DNA of 18,160 nucleotides from positions 1-18,160 of the forward strand of contig JAGGXT010000102.1 in NCBI GenBank assembly GCA_021162905.1, written 5' to 3'. The position numbers and the translations under genes were made by a program. This document shows, one piece after another, positions 8,899 to 15,881 of this stretch; position 1 is the first letter of the stretch, and each line of letters starts with the position of its first letter. The stretch is from Candidatus Odinarchaeota archaeon. Its GTDB lineage: Archaea > Asgardarchaeota > JAGGXT01. Under the pieces are notes generated by a model. It saw nothing but the letters and a program-made list of their open reading frames with translations, was not told the origin of the DNA and did no database searches.

Positions 8899-10176
8899 AT
8901 GGGTAAAACTTCTAGAATATCTGGATTTTATAAATTACCAATAGAGGAAAGGAGAAAAATATTGAAAGAATTTGCAGATTTGACGGACGAGGAGATTCAA
9001 CTTTTGGAAAAAACGGGCGCTTTAGATATTGAAATTGCTGATCGTATGATAGAAAATGTTGTTGGTACAATGCCTCTCCCGCTTGGTATAGCCACCAACT
9101 TTTTAATTAATGGAAAAGAGTATCTCATACCGATGGCTATTGAAGAGACATCCGTTGTTGCGGCTGCCAGCAACGCAGCTCGCTTTTGTAGAAATGGAAA
9201 AGGAATAATCTCTATTGCAACGGATTCTATAATGATTGGTCAAGTGCAGGTAACTAGGGTGCGAGATCCTTACGGAGCGAAGATTGAAATTTTATCTGAA
9301 AAGGAAAAGATATTAGAGATCGCCAATGAAAAAGATCCCATACTCGTAAAACTTGGTGGTGGTGCAAAAGACTTAGAGGTTAGAGTGATTCAAGCAATCA
9401 CTGGACCAATGGTGATAGTCCACCTTTTAGTTGATGTAAAGGACGCTATGGGAGCAAATGCTGTAAATACTATGGCAGAGGCTGTTGCTCCGTATATAGA
9501 AAGAATAACTGGCGGTCGTGTGTATTTAAGGATAATATCTAACCTAGCAGATAAAAGGCTTGTAAGATCTAAAGTTACTATACCAAAAGATGTAATAGGC
9601 GGCGAAGATGTAGTAAATGGAATAATTGAAGCGTATGCGTTTGCAGCAGCGGATCCATACAGAGCTGCAACTCATAATAAGGGTATAATGAATGGCGTTG
9701 ATGCTGTTTTAATTGCAACTGGAAATGATTGGAGAGCCGTTGAAGCTGGAGCTCATGCATATGCCGCAAGATTTGGTAAGTATGAACCTCTAACTGTATG
9801 GGAAAAAGACGAGAGAGGCGACCTAATCGGGACTTTAGAAATGCCTATGCCAGTTGGCATCATAGGAGGAGCTACAAAGGTTCATCCAATAGCGAAACTG
9901 TCACTTAAAATATTAGGTGTAAAGACAGCTAAAGAGCTAGCAGAAATCATAGGTGCCGTGGGTCTTGCACAGAACTTAGCTGCTTTAAGAGCTTTAGCAA
10001 CAGAGGGAATTCAGCGAGGGCATATGTCTCTTCATGCAAAGAACATAGCAATAATGGCTGGTGCAAGGGGCGAGTTGATAGATATTGTTGCTGAAAGGAT
10101 GGTTCGAGAAGGGAAAATAAGGATGGACAGGGCAAAAGAGATCCTTGAAGAACTAAAAAAGAAAGAAAGTACATAA
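8899..10176 (+). CDS. hmgA: HMG-CoA reductase, class II
   Basis: HMG-CoA reductase converts HMG-CoA to mevalonate, the committed step to isoprenoid membrane lipids in archaea. The sequence aligns almost end to end, from memory, with the Pseudomonas mevalonii (class II) enzyme. Residue numbers here are counted from the upstream ATG at 8890. Catalytic residues are E86 (IEET), K264 (THNKG), D280 (GNDWRAVEAG) and H382 (GHMSLHA); DAMGAN at 185-190 is intact. D149 in NEKDPIL matches the aspartate that gives the P. mevalonii enzyme its NAD(H) preference. I prefer ATG 8899 (425 residues): AAGGAG at 8884-8889 is 9 bases upstream, whereas it touches the ATG at 8890, and this start matches the bacterial N-terminus. 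The gene may be read from the upstream operon or from a TATA-like box at 8840. There is no membrane anchor, so it acts in the cytosol. Confidence 0.95.
   Translation: MGKTSRISGFYKLPIEERRKILKEFADLTDEEIQLLEKTGALDIEIADRMIENVVGTMPLPLGIATNFLINGKEYLIPMAIEETSVVAAASNAARFCRNGKGIISIATDSIMIGQVQVTRVRDPYGAKIEILSEKEKILEIANEKDPILVKLGGGAKDLEVRVIQAITGPMVIVHLLVDVKDAMGANAVNTMAEAVAPYIERITGGRVYLRIISNLADKRLVRSKVTIPKDVIGGEDVVNGIIEAYAFAAADPYRAATHNKGIMNGVDAVLIATGNDWRAVEAGAHAYAARFGKYEPLTVWEKDERGDLIGTLEMPMPVGIIGGATKVHPIAKLSLKILGVKTAKELAEIIGAVGLAQNLAALRALATEGIQRGHMSLHAKNIAIMAGARGELIDIVAERMVREGKIRMDRAKEILEELKKKEST
10155..10170 (-). terminator. T-rich terminator candidate after the PRC-barrel-like gene
   Basis: Read on the - strand, this is a T-rich tract with a run of six T, 9 to 24 bases past the stop at 10179. 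It overlaps the lysine-rich last codons of HMG-CoA reductase, so composition alone could explain it. Confidence 0.3.
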
Positions 10177-10178
10177 TT

Positions 10179-11234
10179 TTACTTTATTGTGGATCGAACA
10201 ATTTCCAATGCTTTTTGAGCAGGATCGTACTTTAGAGGATCATCAAGAAACTCAAGAAGTCTATCTGGAGGAAGCTTTCCAGCTTGTTTACTCATCGCAT
10301 ACATTAATCCTATAAGTCCAAATAATAATACTGGCATTAAGTCAATTCCTCTTATAGTATCAGCAAGGGCCCTTTTGTCAACACTAAATCTGATGTGCCA
10401 TACAAGCAAATCTTCAACTTTCTTAGGCTCAATATACATGGTATACCATTTATCAAGCATTATCTCAATCTCATAGTCTCTTTGCTTTATCTTGAAGTCA
10501 TATTTCTGAAGCTTCTCCTTCAATTTATTAATCTTTGGCTCAAGATTACGAAACTTGAAAAACGTAGGTATATCCATTTCAGGAGGCTCAAGTGAGTAGA
10601 AGGTCGGTTTTTCTATTTCAGATTTCAAAATCGTCGGGTTCTTGGGGAAATCTATCTGTTGATTAGTTATTATCTTTCCTTCTTTTAACGGCAGATATAC
10701 CCGTTTCGTGAATAACTCATCTGGGATTTTAACATTATAATGTTGTGCAACCTCTGCTACCGCTCTGGGGTGATAGCATAGAGGATATAAATATCCCTTT
10801 GATTCCATGAACTTTAAATAATTAGGCTTACGTTTCTTGATCTGTGGTTTTATTTGATGCCATACTTTTTCTATAAACTTTGGAAGCGCAAATTTTAACT
10901 CTATAAGAAGTGCTGGCTCTTCATTTATTTTTTCGACCCCTAATATTTTCCCGATTGGAACACGTTGTATCGAGGGAACAAAGCTCGTAAAGTCCTCTTC
11001 CCAGAATTTATTAGCAAATGGCTTAACACCTTTAGCTAATATTACTCTATCATCGGTGACCTTAGAGATAAATGTGTACGGTATATAAAATTCATTGCCA
11101 TTCTTTTTTATTACAAAAACATGGCCCACTACAGTCTTAAAATAGTCTACAATTTCTCCTTCAAAAGTTTTGCTTAACCTCTTCTTTGAGAAAACCGCTT
11201 TGCCCATAAGCTCACTTGGGACTATAGACGACAT
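10179..11234 (-). CDS. Uncharacterised protein with PRC-barrel-like N-terminus
   Basis: I do not recognise this 351-residue protein as a named family. Residues about 9-70 have the look of a PRC-barrel: GKAVFSKK, a short beta-rich stretch, then FYIPYTFISKVTDDRVIL. A second similar stretch may begin near PIGKILGV at 93-100. The middle (120-290) is rich in Lys, Pro and aromatics with a charged helical piece around 232-260. Near the C-terminus, residues 297-313 (MPVLLFGLIGLMYAM) form one hydrophobic segment that could be a membrane helix or a buried helix. PRC-barrels in archaea occur in RNA-processing and cell-division proteins, so no role can be inferred from that alone. The ATG at 11234 has AGGGTG 7 bases upstream. 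The gene ends 2 bases from the HMG-CoA reductase stop, tail-to-tail, and has no operon partner here. Confidence 0.8.
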   Translation of the reverse strand: MSSIVPSELMGKAVFSKKRLSKTFEGEIVDYFKTVVGHVFVIKKNGNEFYIPYTFISKVTDDRVILAKGVKPFANKFWEEDFTSFVPSIQRVPIGKILGVEKINEEPALLIELKFALPKFIEKVWHQIKPQIKKRKPNYLKFMESKGYLYPLCYHPRAVAEVAQHYNVKIPDELFTKRVYLPLKEGKIITNQQIDFPKNPTILKSEIEKPTFYSLEPPEMDIPTFFKFRNLEPKINKLKEKLQKYDFKIKQRDYEIEIMLDKWYTMYIEPKKVEDLLVWHIRFSVDKRALADTIRGIDLMPVLLFGLIGLMYAMSKQAGKLPPDRLLEFLDDPLKYDPAQKALEIVRSTIK

Positions 11235-11452
11235 AAAAATACACCCTAATCACAATATACACCTATACCAGATGACTTTAACTATTAACCAGATATGATA
11301 TTGGAATTAGAACTATAAAAAATGTTGGTATTATTAATAAATGAAGTTTAAGAGTCCAAAAACATCTTATATCATATTTTGAAGAAATAAAACTCAAGTT
11401 GTTATTTAATCAGTAGCCATGATTCTTTAAGTGTTATTCATCTCAATTATTC

Positions 11453-11466
11453 AAAAGATTTTTAAG
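11453..11466 (+). promoter_or_regulatory. Archaeal BRE/TATA-like promoter of the SWIM helicase
   Basis: AAAAGATTTTTAAG combines a purine-rich BRE-like start with a TATA-like core at 11458-11465. A start about 25 bases downstream would leave a leader of 10-15 bases, in line with the absence of a Shine-Dalgarno before ATG 11502. The rest of the divergent spacer (11235-11452) is A/T-rich; I see no RNA gene or repeat in it. Confidence 0.55.
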
Positions 11467-11501
11467 CAAACTTTGAAATTTTCCTTTTTCTGGCGTCTAA
11501 A

Positions 11502-13637
11502 ATGATCACATCGCTAAGCTATTTAGAAATCCTTAAAAAGTTAAAAATAAAGGAGCTAAGGAATTTTCAAAGAGAAGCAATTGAGAAGGGTTTGCTTAAT
11601 GGAAAATCTTTTCTTATTTCAGCTCCTAGTGGGAGTGGAAAAACATTAGTAGCAGAACTGGCTATGATTTGGCAAATAAATAACGGTAAAAAAGTAATTT
11701 ACACCGCACCCTATAGAGCTCTTTGTAATGAGAAATATGAAAGATTTCAAAAATTAGGAGGTCTTTTTGAATTTAAAGTGATTATTTCAACTGGAGATGT
11801 TGATATTATCAACGAGGATGTATTTGAAAAAGCAGATGTCATAGTTTGTACGTATGAGAAGTTTGATTCGTTTTTAAGGCAAAAGGCAAGGTGGTTAGAA
11901 AAAGTAGGACTTGTCGTAATTGACGAGATTCACGAAATAGATTCTGAAGGTAGGGGGGCTAGGCTAGAAGGCGCTATAGCAAGGCTCAAAAGAGATTACC
12001 ATGGCATTCAAATAATTGCATTAAGTGCTACTATTGCTAACGCTGAAGAGCTAGCACGCTGGCTTGAGATAGACCTTATTGAAAGTAATTATAGACCAGT
12101 GCCTTTGAAACATGAGATTATTATAAGCCCTGATAAGAATAAAAAGGTTCTTGAGCTTGTAGAGCATTTTCTTGATAAAGATAAATCAATTATAGTTTTT
12201 ACTTCCAGAAGAAGGGATGCTGAGTCACTAGCATTAAAAATAAGTAGGATCACATCCGTTAAGCTTAGTGACGATGAGAAGCGTAAAATCAGATATTACA
12301 TAGAAAGTATTGAAAATGAAGACTTGCAGACATTCTTAGGAAGAAAGGTCGTAGCAACGATACTGAGAGGTACTGGTTTTCACCATGCTGGTTTAAGTTA
12401 CTATTTAAGGAAAATGATTGAAGATATGTTTAACAAGAAGATGATAAAAGTTCTTGTTGGTACAACAACTTTAGGAGCTGGAATAAATACACCTGCATCT
12501 GTCGTTATTATTAGAGACTTATCTGTTCCTTCTATTTATAGTCAAATGATTGGGTTTGAAGTAAAAACTGGAGTGGTTGCTAAGCTTTTAGATTCTAATA
12601 GAGTCCATCAAATGTTAGGAAGAGCTGGAAGACCTGGATTTGACGATGAGGGAACTGGGATTCTCCTTGTGTCATCTAATGATGAAAAAAATCTTCTTAA
12701 AAAGAAATATTTTGATGAGAATATGAATCCAAAATACGAAAAAATTGAGAGTAAAATAACCTTTATGGATTTAATGGAGCAAATTCTTATATTTATAACT
12801 ACCAATCCTGGATGCACAAAAGAGGATTTGGTGGATTTCCTTTCATCCCTTTATAAATACAGAAATGCCGATATAGAAGATATAAACTCCATCTTGGAGT
12901 ACGCATCAGCAAGCGACATAGAAAATATAGTTAGAGCAATAACCGATATGAATGAATATAAAAAAGCAAAGGCAATACCAGATTCGGCAGTAGTGATATT
13001 TAATATAAGAGGAACGAGAGTGGATGGTGAGGTAGAAGGCATATATTGTGGTTTTAATAACGGCCCTTTCTGCTATTGTAAGAATTTCCAAATATGTGAT
13101 CAGAATAAAAAATTATGTCGTCATACGGCAAAGCTCCTAATGTCTATTGCAAATAAAAATGCTGAGCTTGCAAGTAGTATTCTGGGGTATACATCTAATG
13201 ATATTTTTCCAATTGAAAGTTTAGTTAAGCGTAAATTTATTGAGATACGAGAGTCGGCCTTTTATCCTACAGAATTGGGAATGCTTACGACGAGACTTTA
13301 TATTAGGCCTACAACCAGCTTTCTAATCAAGAAATTTTTATCAGAAGTAGAAACGCTCATGGATTTCTTGATTTTAATTGATAAAATTGCAACTCTCGAG
13401 CTTAATTTAATCGAGCGAAAGTCAATGGCTATGGCCATACTCTCATTACTTAAAGGTCTCCGAACGCCTGAAGTGTGTGATAAGTTCAATATTGCCATGG
13501 GCGATCTTGAAATATACATAGATTTCGCAAAATGGCTGACTCGGGTCTTTACAATAATGGCTCAGTGGTTGGGTCTTGATGATGTTTATTCGATTGGAAG
13601 GCAAGTCTTAGCAGGACTTAATTCATTACAAGATTAA
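11502..13637 (+). CDS. Ski2/Hel308-like superfamily 2 helicase with SWIM zinc motif
   Basis: This is an ATP-dependent 3'-5' helicase of the Ski2-like group (Hel308 in replication-fork repair, ASH-Ski2 in RNA decay). Motifs run in order: Q-motif-like FQREAI at 22-27, Walker A APSGSGKT at 41-48, Ia TAPYRAL at 68-74, II DEIHE at 141-145, III SAT at 175-177, a motif IV region FTSRRR at 233-238, V TTLGAGINTP at 322-331, and VI QMLGRAGRPG at 370-379. After the winged helix there is CYC at 524-526 and CRH at 539-541, the CxC...CxH pattern of a SWIM zinc domain that binds nucleic acid or protein. Typical Hel308 proteins lack this, so I do not assign that name. The 711-residue length is like Hel308. 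The ATG has no Shine-Dalgarno and a promoter about 40 bases upstream. The 3' end overlaps the opposite gene by 12 bases. Confidence 0.88.
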   Translation: MITSLSYLEILKKLKIKELRNFQREAIEKGLLNGKSFLISAPSGSGKTLVAELAMIWQINNGKKVIYTAPYRALCNEKYERFQKLGGLFEFKVIISTGDVDIINEDVFEKADVIVCTYEKFDSFLRQKARWLEKVGLVVIDEIHEIDSEGRGARLEGAIARLKRDYHGIQIIALSATIANAEELARWLEIDLIESNYRPVPLKHEIIISPDKNKKVLELVEHFLDKDKSIIVFTSRRRDAESLALKISRITSVKLSDDEKRKIRYYIESIENEDLQTFLGRKVVATILRGTGFHHAGLSYYLRKMIEDMFNKKMIKVLVGTTTLGAGINTPASVVIIRDLSVPSIYSQMIGFEVKTGVVAKLLDSNRVHQMLGRAGRPGFDDEGTGILLVSSNDEKNLLKKKYFDENMNPKYEKIESKITFMDLMEQILIFITTNPGCTKEDLVDFLSSLYKYRNADIEDINSILEYASASDIENIVRAITDMNEYKKAKAIPDSAVVIFNIRGTRVDGEVEGIYCGFNNGPFCYCKNFQICDQNKKLCRHTAKLLMSIANKNAELASSILGYTSNDIFPIESLVKRKFIEIRESAFYPTELGMLTTRLYIRPTTSFLIKKFLSEVETLMDFLILIDKIATLELNLIERKSMAMAILSLLKGLRTPEVCDKFNIAMGDLEIYIDFAKWLTRVFTIMAQWLGLDDVYSIGRQVLAGLNSLQD

Positions 13638-14879
13638 CTTTTTTCTTTCCGCGAGGAATTCGCTGATTTTTGAGATTATCAACATATAAATTTCATGCAA
13701 ACGTCTATCATTAAAGACATTATGATCATTAATTAAAAATAAGCAAGTGTTGGAATAGCAAAACTCTGGAAAGTATTCCCATATAAATTCTCTACATACT
13801 ACCCTACTAAAAGTCCATAGATTCATATTCCAAATTCCATGTTTCTCCATGTCTCTTATTTGTTCTAACATATCATTGTATCTCGCGAATTCAGGGATAT
13901 CTTTTAATCCTTCATGACCCAAAGCAGCAACAAGTATGGCTGTAGAAACTTTCTTCCCAAAGTTCTTTTTAAGATATTTAGTTAATTTTTGTTGAAGTCT
14001 TCTTTTTTCCCTTTCTATTTTATCAAGTTTTGTACTTTCGATAAGAAAGAGTACGCCATCCTCTACTATGTCATAATTTCTTGTCTGTTTTAATAAATAG
14101 GTGCTATCCATATCCTGCATTATAGTGTGTCTTAACCTTTTAATATACTCATAAACCATACTTGCTTCGAAATTTTTAATAGGCCTTATCCCTTCCTCAT
14201 TATTCGTCGATTTCAAATAGCTATCTATATTTATAGCTTGATTTAGTATCTCTTTCCTTTTCACACCAATTTTTCTAAAAATTAGATATATGAAATATCT
14301 TTTGGTATACTTGTCGACTAAGAAAAGAACGTAGGTTGTCAAGTTTTTTATCTTAGCAATTTTTGGTAGTATATCTCTTAATATTTTTAATTTCTCAATT
14401 TTGGAGAATCGATAAAAGTAATACGACTCAAAAAAAGTACCGCATTCGCTTACAATAATATTAGAATTTGGTAAGATATACTCAGCAGTCGTTTTATTTT
14501 CCCAAAGTATAACTTTATTAATAGTCTTTAAAAGAGATGGATTTTCTATATTTAGTATTTGCACAAATAGATAAATAATAATAGTTATGGCAGATGGTAT
14601 GGCAGCTAGATACGAGCAATAATCTAATAGTCCAAAAAACATAAGTAAAGCAATAACAATAGCCTGAATATGCTGAACACTTTGCTTGTTCACTGAAAAA
14701 TATGATCCTATAATTTTTATCACTACCAGCACTACAAGCAGTGTCAGAATAGTAACAAGGAGATTACCTTCAATAATATATTTGATAGTAGTAATAACTA
14801 AAAGAAGTGTCACTGGACCTACGAAAAATACTAAAATGATGAGTAATAGCGCGTAAAATAATATGCTCCTTAGAGACAA
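13626..14879 (-). CDS. Membrane protein of unknown family, paired with RadB-like ATPase
   Basis: The product (417 residues) is unfamiliar. The first 110 residues are strongly hydrophobic and give about four membrane segments: roughly 6-30, 39-60, 71-87 and 91-109. The remaining 300 residues are soluble and mixed alpha/beta with a basic helical stretch near 285-315 (KIEREKRRLQQKL). No enzyme motif is visible, so the tail may be a cytoplasmic binding domain. The start is a TTG at 14879, supported by GGGGGT (14891-14886) 7 bases upstream inside the end of the preceding gene. No in-frame ATG exists until residue 80, beyond most of the hydrophobic region. The start lies 2 bases after the RadB-like gene's stop, so the two are co-translated. 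Its end overlaps the helicase gene tail-to-tail by 12 bases. Confidence 0.8.
   Translation of the reverse strand: MSLRSILFYALLLIILVFFVGPVTLLLVITTIKYIIEGNLLVTILTLLVVLVVIKIIGSYFSVNKQSVQHIQAIVIALLMFFGLLDYCSYLAAIPSAITIIIYLFVQILNIENPSLLKTINKVILWENKTTAEYILPNSNIIVSECGTFFESYYFYRFSKIEKLKILRDILPKIAKIKNLTTYVLFLVDKYTKRYFIYLIFRKIGVKRKEILNQAINIDSYLKSTNNEEGIRPIKNFEASMVYEYIKRLRHTIMQDMDSTYLLKQTRNYDIVEDGVLFLIESTKLDKIEREKRRLQQKLTKYLKKNFGKKVSTAILVAALGHEGLKDIPEFARYNDMLEQIRDMEKHGIWNMNLWTFSRVVCREFIWEYFPEFCYSNTCLFLINDHNVFNDRRLHEIYMLIISKISEFLAERKKLIL
13638..13648 (+). terminator. T-run terminator after the helicase
   Basis: CTTTTTTCTTT follows the helicase stop at once, with six T in a row. Archaeal polymerase terminates at such runs. 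It lies inside the coding end of the opposite gene, where it encodes a Lys-Lys-Leu stretch. Confidence 0.4.
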
Positions 14880-14881
14880 AA

Positions 14882-15745
14882 TTATACCCCCAACAGTTTT
14901 AATACGGAATAATTAATAATGAGAGGCTCTATCTTTGCTTCGCCGTGAACTTTCTCTATTATTATATGCTCCTTATCGTGATGAAGCTGAATGATGTTAT
15001 CCGCATAATTTTTTAATAACTTACCACCAATTGGTTTTACTCCATAACTTTTAAAATTCGATATCACATTTGTTGTTATAAACGAGAATGTGTCGTACTC
15101 AACTATATGTCTTTTCAAAAGAGGCATTAGCTCATCCAAAAGAATAATAAAATTCACATCTGAGTCAAAGGTACCAATGACATTAGAAACTATGGTATCC
15201 CAGATTATGATTGATTGTCTGTCGCTTAGTAGTCTTTCTACAACATTTTTTAGAAACTCTCTCTCTTTCTCAAACGATATAAATTGAAAAATAACTAAAT
15301 CTCTCAAATTAATATCATTATCCGCTAAGGTGTTTAATATCTTCGGTGAGAAGGTGTTTGCCGAATCTAAATATATAACCCTAAATCCTTTTTTGAGTGC
15401 CATCAGCGATATGTACGAACATAGGATGGTTTTCCCAGTTCCCGGAGGTCCATATATAAGTGTTAATTCGCCTGGGTAAAAACCCCCCTTAAAATAGGAA
15501 TCTAAAGTATCTATTCCTAAGCTGAATATAGAATTGATAATTTTTTGCGTCTTACTACTTATGTAAGTTGACTTAGTATTTAGTTCTTGCACTTTCATTC
15601 TTGCCAACTTTGCAGACTTAACGATCTTTATAGTTATAGGTTCAACTCTTTTATTGCAATATGGACATATCTTATATTTTATACCACACTTTCCGTATGT
15701 ATATCGTTTACAATTAGGACATTGATAAACACAATAATGCACCAT
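14882..15745 (-). CDS. RadB-like RecA-family ATPase with N-terminal zinc ribbon
   Basis: The N-terminal 50 residues form a zinc ribbon: CPNC at 9-12 and CPYC at 27-30, followed by basic residues, resembling the archaeal DUF1922 ribbon. The rest is a RecA/RadA core close to RadB: SLGIDTLDSYFKGG, Walker A GPPGTGKT at 99-106 (K105), Walker B IIIWD with D183, and the late PIGGKLL element typical of RadB and Rad51. In the strand after Walker A, RadA and RadB read DTEGTF or DTENTF with the catalytic glutamate. Here it is DSANTF, and A129 (codon GCA, 15361-15359) takes that place. ATP binding is expected, but hydrolysis may be weak. ATG 15745 (287 residues) is preferred over GTG 15754 because GAGGTG lies 7 bases upstream. 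A KaiC/ArlH origin is less likely given the RadB-type motifs. Confidence 0.85.
   Translation of the reverse strand: MVHYCVYQCPNCKRYTYGKCGIKYKICPYCNKRVEPITIKIVKSAKLARMKVQELNTKSTYISSKTQKIINSIFSLGIDTLDSYFKGGFYPGELTLIYGPPGTGKTILCSYISLMALKKGFRVIYLDSANTFSPKILNTLADNDINLRDLVIFQFISFEKEREFLKNVVERLLSDRQSIIIWDTIVSNVIGTFDSDVNFIILLDELMPLLKRHIVEYDTFSFITTNVISNFKSYGVKPIGGKLLKNYADNIIQLHHDKEHIIIEKVHGEAKIEPLIINYSVLKLLGV
14886..14891 (-). promoter_or_regulatory. Shine-Dalgarno GGGGGT for the TTG start at 14879
   Basis: GGGGGT on the - strand is inside the last codons of the RadB-like gene, with 7 bases between the last G and the TTG. It is the main reason to accept the TTG start of the membrane protein. Confidence 0.6.
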
Positions 15746-15752
15746 ACCACAC

Positions 15753-15758
15753 ACCTCA
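15753..15758 (-). promoter_or_regulatory. Shine-Dalgarno GAGGTG deciding the RadB-like start
   Basis: On the - strand GAGGTG lies 7 bases before ATG 15745 and overlaps the upstream GTG 15754, so the GTG is unlikely to be the start. Confidence 0.75.
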
Positions 15759-15785
15759 GCTTAAAAAAGCAGAAGAATAAAAGTT

Positions 15786-15799
15786 GATTTAAAAATCTT
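15786..15799 (-). promoter_or_regulatory. Archaeal TATA-like promoter of the RadB-like/membrane operon
   Basis: The - strand reads AAGATTTTTAAATC, nearly the same as the helicase box. A start about 26 bases downstream (near 15766) gives a leader of about 20 bases that holds the GAGGTG ribosome site. Confidence 0.55.
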
Positions 15800-15834
15800 A
15801 TGCAGAAGACGAATTAACTTAAATAATGAAAAAC

Positions 15835-15850
15835 AAAATCTTTTTAAATT
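15835..15850 (+). promoter_or_regulatory. Archaeal TATA-like promoter of the M28-like gene
   Basis: AAAATCTTTTTAAATT lies 32 bases before ATG 15882. The expected start near 15870 leaves a leader of about 12 bases with no Shine-Dalgarno. A competing ATG at 15875 opens only a very short frame. Confidence 0.55.
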
Positions 15851-15881
15851 GACTTTTATTTCTTCTGGCTTTTGATGAAAG

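Noticed and set aside
11235..11501. Possible small RNA or C/D box RNA in the A/T-rich divergent spacer
   Set aside because: GATGA-like and CTGA-like pieces occur, but no paired C/D spacing, stem or tRNA-like arms could be seen.
11502..13637. Plain Hel308 assignment
   Set aside because: The SWIM motif and the divergent C-terminal half do not fit the standard Hel308 layout; only the Ski2-like group is supported.
14882..15745. KaiC/ArlH-type archaellum ATPase
   Set aside because: The DSANTF strand, the PIGGKLL element and the SLGIDTLD lead-in are RadA/RadB-like, and no archaellum genes are nearby.
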